A stretch of 64,000 nucleotides of DNA from Knoxdaviesia capensis (GCA_001510575.1 LNGK01000001.1:806001-870000); one strand, 5' to 3'. Shown: positions 11,263-22,652, numbered from the stretch's first letter. A program made the numbers and translations. Notes: generated by a model from the letters alone, not told the origin.

Positions 11263-12133
11263 ATGCTTCGCTCAATCACCAAGTCCGCTGCGCGCTCGCC
11301 GGCCTTTGCTCCGCGTGTGGCCACGGCCTCGTTCTCCAGCACTGCCCGCACCATGGCGGCCGGTGATACTGGTGCTCCGTCGAAGACCGGCGGCTCTGGG
11401 TTAGTTGTTTTCTTGTCCTGACATTGGCGGTGGCCACCGGTGTTTCGCCGTTGATGGTTCCCCGGTGTGTCCCGGCCGTGGACCCCCGTTCGTCTGCTGG
11501 CTGGTGTGTTCCGGCCGTGTTGCTCGTCACATCCGAGCTCAGCTCGGCGCAAGGGAGCTTCCGCGGGAACTATCACCAGCTTGGCTGGGGGAGATGTTCG
11601 CATCTACTCGGCGTTCCCGAGTCCGCACAGCTTTCAGTTATCCTCTCCCAGACTGCTAACACGCCCCTCTCTTCATGCTATACAGCGATGCCTTCCAGCG
11701 CCGTGAGCGTGCCTCTGAGGATTACGCCATCCGCCAGCGTGAGCGCGAAAAGCTCCTCGAGCTCAAGAAGAAGCTTGCCGAGCAGCAGGCTCACCTCCAG
11801 CAGCTCTCCGAACACATGTATGATCACATGCGGCACCCGTCCCCCCTCTAGATGGCCCCCAATGGCTCTTGCCCTGCTTTCTGCCTGTTATATCCTGTTT
11901 TTGTCATATCGGCTCCACATCCGCGTTGAGGCTTTACATCTTGGCCCCCTTCTTGAGATGCTGAAACTGCATGTCGATGCCGATATGTTGCTCTTGCGAT
12001 GCCATTGCTGTGCTTTCATGATCTGATGCCGTTATGATCTTTACGTGTGCTACGACGTTTTATATGCTGACCCTTCACCCTCTCCGCTTCTTCTTCCCCC
12101 GACAGTGACGACCTGACCAAGGAGCAAAAATAA
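11263..12133 (+). CDS. Mitochondrial F1F0-ATPase inhibitor, IF1/INH1 family
   Basis: Three exons: 11263-11399, 11686-11817 and 12106-12133, giving 98 residues. The N-terminal 30 or so residues are rich in Arg, Ser and Ala with no acid (MLRSITKSAARSPAFAPRVA), a mitochondrial targeting peptide. The mature part starts near TGAPSKTGGSGDAFQRRERASEDYAIRQRE, the conserved inhibitory segment of IF1, followed by a helix, EKLLELKKKLAEQQAHLQQL, and the ending SEHIDDLTKEQK. IF1 blocks ATP hydrolysis by the F1 sector when the matrix becomes acidic. The last exon carries only 28 nt, but both its splice phase and the family ending support it. CCAAT boxes lie upstream. Confidence 0.92.
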
Positions 12134-13072
12134 ACTCTCTATATTCTTAACGAATGTCCATAACCGCCGCCAAATCAGTTGCTCCCGCGCTCACCCGACT
12201 CACTTCTCCCGTGCCAACAGAACCGGCAGCTTGAATCCATTCGATTCTTGACAAATCGAATTTCCTTTTTGGTCTGCCACAAGAAAGAAGCGGAACCCCC
12301 TCCCAGGAAGACAGAGAGAGAGAAAAAAAAATACTACCTCAATCATTTTCGGCATGTAAACTGTTCTGCAGGTTTTTCTTTTTTTCATTCTCCATTTTTG
12401 GAAGTCATTTGCGGTTTTCTCTCTTGTCTGTTATGTTATATTTTCTGTCCATCTCTCTCTCTTACCTACCACCCAAATTCTCTCTCCCGGATCTTCCACT
12501 TTGAGAAGGAAGGCCACCTGGATTGTCCGACCTGACACCGGACCGGCAGGCGACTTTTTTTCAATGAATCTTTTTTTTCTTGCCTCAATTACTTCTCTTC
12601 TGGAAGATCTCTCTCTCCCCGTGTACAACCAAACCATCCCAGAAAGTTTCATAAATATACTTCGGGTCTTTTGTTACATAAACGGATTGTGATATATATG
12701 TGTGCCGTGATAGAATGGACAGTCCCACCAAATTTCATGAGGACAAACGAATACTCCAACAGAATCTCTCAAAAACAGTACCATTCCTTTTTTTGGCGGT
12801 TCCTTGATTAAAAGACAACAACATGTACTCTAGAGAAGTGTGATACGGGAGGAAGGGACTAAGAGAAAACGAAACGGCCTGGAATCAAAAGACAAACAGG
12901 AAAAAAAGCATCCCCCAATCCAAACTCCGCGGGAACAAAAAGATCAAGGCCAGACTTTGCAGATCCCATCACCGAAAAAAACGAAGGGTCCCAAGAATAG
13001 AGACATAGGGGAGACCCAATCAAAAAGCAGAACGAGAAAAAAAATTAAAGAGGAATGAAGAAAGGGCGCGCT
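12134..13072. other. Convergent intergenic region between IF1 and NSP1
   Basis: 3' UTRs and flanking AT-rich DNA. No gene seen. Confidence 0.6.
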
Positions 13073-15286
13073 TTACTTCCGGGACATGTACGACCGGTAG
13101 AAGCTCTCGGCGGCGTCGTTGTCGGCCATGCCGTATTGGCTGCCGAGGTTGTTGCTCGCCTTCTGGGCGGCGGTGATCTTGGCCTGCAGGCCCGCGGCGT
13201 TCGTGTCGATCCACTGCAGTTGCGTGAGGTGGCCGTTGAGGACACGGACAATCTGGCTGATCTGGGGATTGGGGGAAAAAAAAAAGAAGAAGAGCATGGT
13301 TAGTATGAGAGGAACAGAAATAGATGTGTGCTTGGGTGGATGGAGAGAGAGAGAGAGACTTACAGGATCCTCGGGCCGGTTGCTCTTGCTGAGCGTGGCG
13401 GAGATATCGTTGATCTCCTGCACCATCTTGCCCAGCTCGCGGCTTTTCTCATCCAGGTGCTGGGTCAGCTTCTCCGCGAGCTTGTACGTGCGCTCGCGCT
13501 CCTGGTCGGGTCCGCCGACCTGCTCGCCGCCGGACGCACCAGCACCAGAACCAACAGCCACGGCCGAGCCGCCCACACCGCCGCCGTACTGCCGCGCCAT
13601 CATGTCCTTGACGTCGGCCTCGTAGCGGTCGAGCCACGACTCCAGCTCGTCCTGCTGGCTCTCCACCACCAGCAGCTGCTTCTCAATCTCGTTGCTCGCG
13701 CGCTCGGCTTCAAACGTCGACAGGTACAGCCGCTGGATCTTCTCGCCGTTGTCGACCAGCAGCCGGTCCCACTCGGCCACCTTGGTCGCCTGGTCCTTGA
13801 ACTCCTTCTGGTACTTGGACAAGTCGGTCGCCCACCGCGTGACAATATCATCCATGCTCTTGTTCTTCAGCCGCGGGAGCTGGGAGGGAGGGCCGGCTGT
13901 CGAGGCACTCAGGGGGTTGGCGGCGGCGGCGGGCTGCGCAGTCGAGGCTGCGGCGGCGGCAGGCTTGGCGGCAAAGAGCGAGGGGGCCGCGGTAGCTCCG
14001 GAACCCGCAGGGGTGGTGGCAGCAGGAGCGGCAGCGGGGGCGCCAAAGAGGCCACCGGTCGTGGTAGCGGCGGGCTTGGCTCCGAAGAGAGAGCCAGCGG
14101 CCGTGGCGGGCTTGGAGGCATCAGCCGCAGAGGTGGCGGCGGGAGTAGGAGTCGGACCGGCCGTGGCAGGGGCGGCAGCTCCAAACAAACTACCAGCAGA
14201 AGTCGGGGCAGCTGCGGTAGTAGTGGGAGTCGCCGACGCAGTGGTGGTGGCGGGAGCAGCTGCGGGCTGGCCAAAGAGGCTGGCAGCTGAAGCACCAGCC
14301 ATGGCAGGAGCCGCAGCCGGCTTTGCACCAAACAAGCCACCACCAGGGGCCGGTGCGGCGGGCTTAGCCGCACCAAACAGACTGCCAGCCGCCGTGGGCG
14401 CGGGGGTTGTGGTGGGAGCGGCAGAGGCCGCGGCGCCGGCACCAAAGAGACCGCCGCCCGCGGGAGGAGGCGCGGCAGGAGTGGCCGAGGCGGCGGCAGC
14501 GCCAAAGAGAGACGGAGTAGCGGCTCCGGCAGGGGCGGCGGGCTTTGCGCCGAACAGCGACGTGGGGGCAGTAGTCGCGGGAGCTAGGGAGGCAGAGGTT
14601 GCACTGTTAGCTGGAGGGGCGCCCGCAGGCGTCGTAGAGGGGAACAACGGACCCGGCTTCAGAGGAGTGGCAAGGCTGCCGCCTCCCAGAGGCGATGGAT
14701 TGGCAGGCTTGTTGGCAAACAGCGATGAGGCTGTACCCGCAGTGCTGGTACCGGCGGCACCAAACAGGCCGCCGGCGGGCGAGGCCGCCGTGGTAGTAAT
14801 GCTCGGGGCGGCAGTCGACGGCTGGCTTGCGGCCTGGCCGAAGAAGCCACCGGCCGAGGGAGCAGCCGCGGCGGGCTTCTGGCCGAAGAGCGAGCCGGAC
14901 GAGCCGGTGCTGGGCATAGCGGTAGCTCCGCCAAACAGAGACTGGGTGGGGGTGGAAGTCGCGGGAGCAGCAGGCTTGCTACCGAAGAGACCGCCGGTGG
15001 AGGGAGTGGTCGAGGCGCCCGCGAAGAGCGACGGCGCAGCCGAGGGCGTCGAGGCGGCGGGAGCAGCGCCGAAGAGGCCGCCGGCGGGCTTAGCGGCGGC
15101 GGTCGCAGCAGCTCCAAACATCGAGGGAGCGCCGGAAGCAGGGGGAGCAGCACCGAAGAGCGACTTTGGCGTGGTGGCGGCAGCAGTTGCGGGCGTCGAG
15201 CCGAACAGGGACTTGGCAGCGTCGCCGGAGGGCGCCTGGCCTCCGCCAAAGGCAGAGCCGGAGCCGGCAGCGAAGTTGAACGACAT
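13073..15286 (-). CDS. NSP1: FG-nucleoporin of the central channel, Nsp1/Nup62 family
   Basis: Two exons, 13364-15286 and 13073-13261, giving 703 residues. Residues 1-470 are an Ala/Pro/Thr-rich disordered region with about 19 FG dipeptides, nearly all of the SLFG or GLFG kind, plus three SLFA variants. The Nsp1_C domain follows from about 470, with LKNKSMDDIVTRWATDL, KVAEWDRLLVDNGEKIQRLY and heptad-rich coiled coils, and ends with ISQIVRVLNGHLTQLQWID after the intron. A Gly/Ser/Ala/Val insert breaks the coiled coil. Nsp1 sits in the Nsp1-Nup49-Nup57 channel complex and in the Nup82 complex and forms the permeability barrier. The ATG at 15286 gives MSFNFAAGSG; the frame is open further up but that part reads like leader. 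Confidence 0.93.
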   Translation of the reverse strand: MSFNFAAGSGSAFGGGQAPSGDAAKSLFGSTPATAAATTPKSLFGAAPPASGAPSMFGAAATAAAKPAGGLFGAAPAASTPSAAPSLFAGASTTPSTGGLFGSKPAAPATSTPTQSLFGGATAMPSTGSSGSLFGQKPAAAAPSAGGFFGQAASQPSTAAPSITTTAASPAGGLFGAAGTSTAGTASSLFANKPANPSPLGGGSLATPLKPGPLFPSTTPAGAPPANSATSASLAPATTAPTSLFGAKPAAPAGAATPSLFGAAAASATPAAPPPAGGGLFGAGAAASAAPTTTPAPTAAGSLFGAAKPAAPAPGGGLFGAKPAAAPAMAGASAASLFGQPAAAPATTTASATPTTTAAAPTSAGSLFGAAAPATAGPTPTPAATSAADASKPATAAGSLFGAKPAATTTGGLFGAPAAAPAATTPAGSGATAAPSLFAAKPAAAAASTAQPAAAANPLSASTAGPPSQLPRLKNKSMDDIVTRWATDLSKYQKEFKDQATKVAEWDRLLVDNGEKIQRLYLSTFEAERASNEIEKQLLVVESQQDELESWLDRYEADVKDMMARQYGGGVGGSAVAVGSGAGASGGEQVGGPDQERERTYKLAEKLTQHLDEKSRELGKMVQEINDISATLSKSNRPEDPVSLSLSLHPPKHTSISVPLILTMLFFFFFSPNPQISQIVRVLNGHLTQLQWIDTNAAGLQAKITAAQKASNNLGSQYGMADNDAAESFYRSYMSRK

Positions 15287-16789
15287 CGGGAAAGGCTGGG
15301 GGAGAGTGTAAAGGTATCGCGAGAACTGAGATGGATGCAGGCGATGGATGCTGATGCTGATGCTGGCGGCAATCGAGAGTCGATGGGCGCTCGAAGTTGA
15401 TGGATGGAGGAAACTGTCGAGGATGAGCGGTCGACAATTGGAGGAGAAAGAGGAACAAGAAATGGAAAGAGCCTGAGGAGCGAAAGGAAAAGGTGAGAAC
15501 AACAACAGAACGAAAGTAAATTCACGATGGATGAATTCACACAAACAGGAAAAAAACCAACAATTGGATGGGAGAACAGAAAACGCTACACAAGTGTGTA
15601 GCTTTTAGGTGTGGCGCTCCCTGATTATATTTTTTTCTTGAAGCTTCCAACAAGTACGCGATACGCGCAGAGCTTTTTGTTGCTGTGTGAGCCGACCAGA
15701 AAATCCAGCATTCAGCCACGCCATGTGGCTGACATGTCCTGGGTTAGTTAGGGTTGGTGCTGACCTCCCCAAACCTCGCAGAACAGCGCTTCGGGGACAA
15801 CCTGAAAACCCCAGTGCACAATACATACCGCGGAAGAGCCCACCTGGCAGATATCAATTCAGTTCTTGGATACCCAAGTCCGACCTCATTTCACAAGGCG
15901 AATATTGGTCAAAACTATCTACCGAAACAGGCCAGATTTGGATCAGTATAGTTTACACATGCTGCTTCTTTGAACCCGAAACTAAGCCGTGATAGCTAAC
16001 TAATCTGAGAGACGGGCAATAGGTGAATGGAACGCGGGGATTGAACTTCTACCTCCGCTACCGCCTGAAGCGCTGGAAACCAATCTTGAAGGGGAAGACA
16101 AGGAACTATTCCTTCTGATGGTTAGAGGGATGCTTCAACGGGCGGCCGAGGACCGTTAAACACCTTCTCCGAACTGGTAGAGGATCCTTGGGTGTCAAGC
16201 GGCTTTTTTAGGACGCGCGTTTAGTCTGGCTGAAATGCTCCCATGAACTAACTCAATGATGCCGGTCACTCTTCCTGAATCTATTGTGGGCGACTCTTGC
16301 ACTCTTCTACTCGACCTGCACCGCCCGAACATGCCCGAAAGAAAGGCCAACCCTCTGCGCGACCCATTCTCCGGCGTCTATGAAAACATGATCGTTCTCG
16401 GCGTCTCTCAAGTCTGTGATATCGGCCAAACCAGACATACACAAACATCCAACAGGACGCTGTCAGCCTGATCTTTACTCTAGGAACCTGTATCATGGCC
16501 TCAGCCATCATGTCGGCTGCCATTCATCTCAGTGATTGGTTTCCTGGAATCCCATAAACGGTCACTACCGCTGCCCGGGTCTTTTCCTGTCTCAGGCTTG
16601 TTCTGACCTTGACGCGGCCATTCTCAGGTCAGTGTGGATTATCTTATTCTATCTCACTCGAAATCAGATCAGATGGACTTGGCAATGATATAAAAGGCCT
16701 CAGAATTCCCCCGACAGATGGAGCTACCTTCACAATAGATCTCTTTCACTATCTTCCCCAACTCCTTTCTCTCGCAATTTTGCCATCTC
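15287..16789. other. Intergenic region upstream of NSP1
   Basis: 1.5 kb with the NSP1 promoter and leader and no recognised gene. A telomere-like GGGTTAGTTAGGGTTGG lies at 15741-15757. TATAAAAG at 16689-16696 resembles a TATA box for the doubtful small gene downstream. Confidence 0.5.
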
Positions 16790-16969
16790 ATGACCTCATC
16801 TTCCATCTCTTCCTGTGTCTCCATCACTATACCAATATGTTCTCGCGAAGCTTCTTTTACCACTAGAGGCCGACTTTCAACTTGGCTCGGTTACCCCTCA
16901 AAAACTCCATCTCCTAGCAGAATGGGTGATAGCGACCGGGCCTTATAGCCAAAATGGTGCCGTCCAGGT

Positions 16970-17488
16970 ATGTACTACAACTTCATAGACGGCATGGGCA
17001 GTTTCATTCTGGCCGCGGAAGTGACTGGCCGCGTTCGGTTAATCCCGCACCTCCCTCCGGCGCAGAAAGTTGGAGAGATTGAGCCTGTTGAGATCCTGTA
17101 AGTTATGACTCTCCTCCGCAGTTTCTCAAAAAAACACTGCACAGCCAAACGCATGTTTACTCCCAAAGTGTAAGACAGTTGTTTGATCAGTCACCGAAAC
17201 GACGGCACCAGCCCTGTCCACTACTCCGGATACAACCCTTACGACAAAAAACTCATCATCCCCGCCAGGATCAAGCCTATCAATGGAGTGACCACAACCC
17301 GTCACATTTATGTCGATGGTACCGGACCATGCACGTTAACGGCTTTCGCCAGTAACTTAGAGGACTGTGAGACTAGGTCAATAGTATCAAACAGGTTTCT
17401 GCCACTTATGGACTACGATGAAGGCACGAAATGTTTTTCAATCCCATTTCGTAATATTCCAAATATAACAGGGTTTACACTCTCTTGA
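16970..17488 (+). pseudogene. Uncharacterised small protein gene or relic (doubtful)
   Basis: Two segments look protein-coding: 16970-17097, starting MYYNFIDGMGSFILAAEVTG, and 17191-17488, containing SPVHYSGYNPYDKKLIIPAR, YVDGTGPCTLTAF and FSIPFRNIPNITGF, joined by a GTAAGT...CAG intron of about 93 nt that keeps frame; acceptor 17178 is also possible. The same frame continues upstream to an ATG at 16790, about 95 bp after a TATA-like element, but is broken by a TAG at 16946-16948. A 42-nt intron (16926-16967) would remove that stop, but is unusually short. Alternating polar and hydrophobic residues and paired Cys suggest a small beta-rich, possibly secreted protein. I do not recognise the family; it may be a real multi-exon gene or a decaying one. 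Confidence 0.3.
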
Positions 17489-17956
17489 ACTGTGATGTCT
17501 TGACTCCTGGCCTTCTGGTTGGAAACCTCAAGGGGCGGCTGGTTAGGGTTGGCGCTTATGTCTAAACCAGCGCTTAGGAAACAGCCGGAATCTGCAGTGG
17601 CGCCTAGGCCTTAGGCGCTGTAAAATTGCAGTACTCGAGAACAAGAACCACACACCCCCCCAAACATTTTCAACAACCTCATGCCTTAACTCACGACGTT
17701 TCTCTGTTTTATCTTTGCTTGGATATCTGCCGTGGTCTCGGCTTTTCAGGTGGCGCCGCTGCTATATTCTTATCCCCTGATCTCCTTTTTTTAAGGTTTG
17801 CCGTACTGGACGGGTCCATCTCTATCACCACTAGATTGTCTTTGAAATCGACCATTTGGCCCCTCTTGCACCGACAGCTGTCCAAGTCACTATCTCCTAT
17901 CGAGTATCTTTGCCGAACATCGCTTTCCGCTGCATTCTCCTCTTCTCACAGCCGGA
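17489..17956. other. Promoter and leader region of the Laa2-like gene
   Basis: Contains a telomere-like GGTTAGGGTTGG at 17541-17552, about 405 bp before the next start codon, and a T/C-rich leader. No gene seen. Confidence 0.5.
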
Positions 17957-19601
17957 ATGGCGTCACCGTCGGAGGATGTGGCTAAACCGGCCGCTCCACA
18001 GAAGAACGCAGAGTTAGATGCAGGTGAGCATTGATCTGGCGTCGCTATGTTATAATCGTGCAGCTTCTCTTCAGTCCTCACTGACTGTGTTCCCGCTCGC
18101 TACACAGACCAGTCGGAATCCGAAGACCACTTCTCCGATGCCCAGTCCGAGCCCCCGTCCTCGTCTCGTGACTCTCCCGAACCCTCGTCAGACTCCGACA
18201 CCGCCCCCAGGATACAGAAGAGCGCGGCGGCGCCGGAATCGGCGGACAGCAACGACGACGAAGACGGGGAGTCTGACGACAAGGAATCCGCCGATGGCTA
18301 CCCGGTGCCGGCGATCAACGTCGAGGACACGCGCTTTGAGAACTCGTTCCGCGTTACGCTGCAGTCGCCCACCAACAACGCCTGGGCGTCGGACGAGCCA
18401 GACACCCCTAAGACCCCCGTGGCGGCCATGGCGGCAGTGTCGCTAGAGCCGTACGATGAAGACGAAGATGGCGCCAGCGAGCGGGCGAGTACCCTGACAG
18501 GGTCTACAAGAAAACCGTCGGGGGCTGGCTTTGACGACTACGACGAAGAGGAGGACCAGGATAAAGGGGACGAAGACGAAGATGAGGCTGAGGGCGATGA
18601 TGATGGCTTTGGAGACGACTTTGACGACTTTGAAGACGGTGGAGGTGATGGCGACGGGTTCGACGACTTTGGCGATGGGTTCCAGGAACCGGAGCCGTCG
18701 TTTATTGCTGCGTCACCCGTGCCGGCTCCCACCCCGGCAGTACTAGCAATGCCCTTCGTAAGGACACCAGCCCACCCTTCATGATCCACCACCGCGTTTG
18801 TCATGTCTTCCTGCTAACACTGCTCTCCTTGCCCTACAGCCTCTCCCCGACTACGATAGCGTAGACCGCGACAACATCCCCACGGCCATCGCGCAGTACG
18901 TCGAGCTATTACTCCCGCCCGAAGACTGGGACATTCCCGAACTGCCCTCGATCACGAAAGAAACCTCGACCTTCCTGACCACGCGCAGCGCGTCGCTGTG
19001 GTCGCAGCTCGTGGCGCCGCCGCCGCTGGCCCCGCCCGACTGGATCCGCTCGCGCATCCGCCGGCTGTTCCTGGTGTCACTGGGCGTGCCGGTCGACCTG
19101 GACGAGATCTTGCCGGCGAGCAAGCAGAAGAAGCTGGTGCTGCCGTCGCTGGGGATTGGCGGGGCGGGCGCGTCGCCGCGCACGTCGACCGACTCGCGGT
19201 CGCTGGGCCGGCTGAAGCAGTCCGGCGAGAACGCCAGCTCGACGTCGCTGGACTCGCAGGGCAAGCCGTCCAAGCGGCGCCGCGCCGCCGGGGCCGCCGG
19301 GGCCGCCGGATGGTCGGCAAGCGCGGCCGGTGGGGCGGGCGGCGATGCGTCGGGCGCATCGACGCCGGCGCTGGACCTGGTGCGCGCGCGCCAGCTGTGC
19401 GCGACCACGACCGAGGCGCTGGCCGGCATGACGGACGGCGAGCTGCGGGGCCACGTCGCGGCGCTGACCGAACTGGAGGCGCTGTCGCGGCGCGCGCTGG
19501 AGTACTGGCAGAAGCGCACCGACGAGAAGATTGGCGACCGCGAGGCGTTCGAGGGCGTGATTGAGAACCTGGTCAAGCATGCGCAGAAGGTGCGGAAGTG
19601 A
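17957..19601 (+). CDS. Acidic FDDF-rich protein resembling Laa2 (DUF5102-type), possible AP-1 accessory factor
   Basis: Three exons, 17957-18023, 18108-18757 and 18840-19601, giving 492 residues; a GCTAAC branch site precedes the last acceptor. The N-terminal half is Ser/Glu/Asp-rich. The segment AINVEDTRFENSFRVTLQ is followed by a very acidic tract with repeated DDFDDF and FDDFGDGF motifs (about 160-215). The second half is mostly helical: PLPDYDSVDRDNIPTAIA, LLLPPEDWDIPELP, SASLWSQLV and DWIRSRIRRLFLVSLGVPVDLDEILPASKQKKLVLP, with a C-terminal helix. This order resembles the fungal family containing yeast Laa2, which links Laa1 and the AP-1 clathrin adaptor. That assignment is from memory of the family and is tentative; the gene itself is well supported. 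Confidence 0.6.
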
Positions 19602-19848
19602 GAGGCCGCGGTGGAGGGAAAAAGCGCGGACGGCGACTGATGGGATGGTTCTCCGTGTGTCTGGTTGGGGTTTCATGGGTCGTTCGTTGGTGGACAGGCT
19701 CGTCGCAAACACACGGGGACTGGTGTATCTGTTGGGGGGAGCAGGCGTCGAGTCTTCTCTGACTCGGTTTGGAATACATGTACATATATAATCACCCACT
19801 CACTAATTTTAGGAAATATGAATCAAATGACACTACAAGACTCGTCCA

Positions 19849-19935
<87 letters not shown>

Positions 19936-20943
19936 TTCATCGTTACACGCACACGCACACACAGTTTCACCCATACAGGCGTAACACGAACATATGTCAA
20001 TTTTCAATGCGTTTTTATAGAAAGCGTATGTGTATGTGTAGATCCATCTGTTCTTCAAGTTAGTATCACCAGCAAAAAGAAAGCCCGCCTCTGCCGGCCG
20101 AGAGTCATGACGGCCGTTTAGAGCAAAACACCCAAGCCAAAGCAACCGAGAAAAAGAAAGACAAACTAAAAAGAGGAAAACCGGGAAGGAAACCAGAGGA
20201 ACACATTCTTTTGGGAACTAAACAAAGGGTTATCCGCCAGTTTTTGCCTTCCAGTCCGCCGGAGGTCTTCCTCCGACTACGCCAGAGACGTGAGGAAGCC
20301 GGTTGACACAGAACGAACCATTGGAACCGAGACATGCTGGAAGAGGAGGTTGCAAACGGAGCAGCTGAAAGTTGGAAGAAATGGTGACGGTGGAAGAAGT
20401 CAGGATTTAAAAGGTTCTATGTCAAATTTCTCGTCCCTAGGGACTCGACAAGCAGGAAAACGAAAAAGGGGGCGGGAAAGAGAACAGAAAACGAAGATGA
20501 TAAGGAAAGCCCCCCAAACCCGTTCTCGTCTCCCATAGAAATCTATGCAAACTCCGGAAATGCAGGACCAAAAAAGGATATTCTCAGACGACACAAACTT
20601 TTATCAAGAAAAAAACGAAAGAAGAAATAATCTCAGCCGGCTTCCTCCTCCTCTTCCTCCCTCCACAACTACTCGGGGGGGGGGAGGTGTTTGTTCTCCT
20701 TCTCATCCTCCTCTTTCCGGTATCCATCCGGCTCTCGTGGCCCACTGTCTAAACGGCATGTCGCTGTTTCTCGGAAACGCACTCATGGTCGATCAGTAAA
20801 GGGATCGAGGAACATCTCTCCGTACTAGTCTCCGGTGGTGGTGGTGGACTCGCGACTCAGATTGCGTCACCGATATATGCCTGTTCTGGCATCGGTAATG
20901 CTCGGAGTCAAAAGAGATGGTGAGCGTCGATAGGGGTGGTGAT
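19602..20943. other. Convergent intergenic region with a CT microsatellite
   Basis: 3' flanks of two convergent genes, containing a long (CT)n tract and A-rich DNA. No coding sequence recognised. Confidence 0.55.
19854..19938. repeat. (CT)n microsatellite, about 85 bp with three TTT interruptions
   Basis: Nearly pure CT dinucleotide run with three CTTTC interruptions, in the 3' flank of the Laa2-like gene. A CA-rich stretch follows at about 19947-19961. Confidence 0.95.
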
Positions 20944-22652
20944 TTAGCTGGTGCTCGGGGTAAGAGTGACACCACTAGACAAAAAGAAAGTAAAAGTTAG
21001 TTCTTGGGTCCAAGACAAAATGCAAAGCGGAGTGCGAATAGAGAGAGTAAAGACTTACGCAGCAATGGTGGCCCATCCAATCAAACGCCAATGCTTCTCG
21101 ATACGGCGAGACAGAGCAACCTTCTCGCCAATGTTGGTACAGGCCGGGCTGGTCAGGATCAGCTTCGCGGCATCGTTCTTGATGGCGGCGACCTTGGCGC
21201 CGGTCGACGTCGAGCCAATGTTGACCATGATGACCTCGTTCTTGGCCAGCTTGGCCACCTTGGCCTGCTTGCCGTCGGCAGTGCGCACACCCAGCAGGCG
21301 GCGCAGCAGGAAGAAGTTGACCTCGATCTCGCTGTAGATCTCGGGCAGGCGGCCCTTGAGGCCGAGCACGAAGCCGACGAGACGATCGGCGCGGCACAGC
21401 GTCGGGTCGATGCGGGTGCCGACTCCGATCAGGCCGCCGGGCACGGCGTACTTGAGGTCGTTGAACTCGGAGTTGAGCGACACAATGCGGCTGAAGATGG
21501 GCGTGCACTTGAGCGCACCCTTCTCGTCGCGGGTGACGATGCCCGGGCGGATCTCGATCTCGTCGCCGAGCTTCAACACGCCGTGCAGGATACTGCCTCC
21601 GGCAACACCGCCCTTGAGCTCGTCAATCTCGGCACCGGGCTTGTTGACGTCGAAGGAGCGGATGACAATCATCAGCGGGTCCATGGTGAAGTCGCGCGGG
21701 GGCACGGGGATGGTGTTGACGATGGCCTCGTTGATGGCATCGATGTTGAACTTCAGCTGGGCCGAGATGGGGATGATGGGGGACTTGCGCGCAATGGTAC
21801 CGCGAATGAACTTAAGAATCGACTGGTAGTGTTGCTGGGCAGCCTCCTCCCGCATCAGATCAACCTTGTTTTGCAGGATGATGATCTTGTCCAGCTTCAT
21901 GATCTCGATGGCAGCCAAGTGCTCCGAGGTCTGGGGCTGGGGGCAGGATTCGTTTCCGGCAATGAGAAGCAGCGCGGCGTCCATGACCGCAGCTCCTGAC
22001 AACATGGTGCTCATGAGAATATCGTGACCAGGGCAATCAACGAAGCTGCAAGGCCCAAGAGCGGTTAGCATTCCAACTGATTTTTGACGAAGAACGGAAG
22101 AACAAAGAACAAGGGCGCTTTGATATCAACTTACGACACGTGACGAAGCAGACGGTAGGTACCGCCGCAGTCCTCGCGCTCGCACGGGGGGTCAACCTCC
22201 TTCTCGCTCTTGTAGCTCCGGAAGCATCCCGGGCGCGGGCAGGCCGGGTTATCGCACTGGTAGATCTTGGCGTTGGCATAGCCGAGCTTGATGGTGATGT
22301 TGCGGATCAGCTCGTTCTTGAAGCGAACGGTCTGCACGCCGGAGATGGCCTTGACCACGGTCGACTTGCCGTGGGCCACATGGCCGATGGTGCCGATGTT
22401 GATGGTGGCCTGGCGGGCGATGATTTCGTGGGTGAGCGGGGTGAGGGTGGTGACATCGAGGTCCTTGGGGTCTGTTTGGGGGGGCAGCACCGGGCGCTGC
22501 ACGGCCGGCTCGTGGGCCACGGGGCCGGACTTCTTCATGGAGGACTTGAGGGGGTGTTCGATGGGGATGGGCTCGTTGGCGTGGTGGTCGAGCGATTCGC
22601 CCGAGTCGGACTCCGACTCGATGCCGTCGAACTTGGGATCGGTATCAGCCAT
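20944..22652 (-). CDS. GCD11: Translation initiation factor eIF2 subunit gamma
   Basis: Three exons, 22135-22652, 21059-22045 and 20944-20974, giving 511 residues. The acidic N-terminal extension is followed by the GTPase domain: G1 GHVAHGKS (90-97), switch I RNITIKLGYANAK, a zinc knuckle with Cys 133, 138, 143, 157 and 162, G3 DCPGHD (176-181), and G4 NKVD (232-235). The rest carries the beta-barrel domains II and III, including KPGAEIDELKGGVAGGSIL and RRIEKHWRLIGWATIAAGVTL. eIF2 gamma binds GTP and initiator Met-tRNA as the core of the ternary complex. The last exon encodes only ten residues, reached through a GTAAGT donor and TAG acceptor; without it the ORF would stop right after the intron donor. 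Confidence 0.97.

Noticed and set aside
13692..15311. A 539-codon open frame opposite NSP1
   Set aside because: Antisense of the repetitive FG region; its Ala/Gly/Pro/Val pattern follows from the SLFG and Ala codons on the real strand.
16020..16090. A tRNA B-box-like GTTCAATCCC on the minus strand
   Set aside because: The flanking bases do not form a T-arm stem, and no acceptor or D-arm could be built around it.
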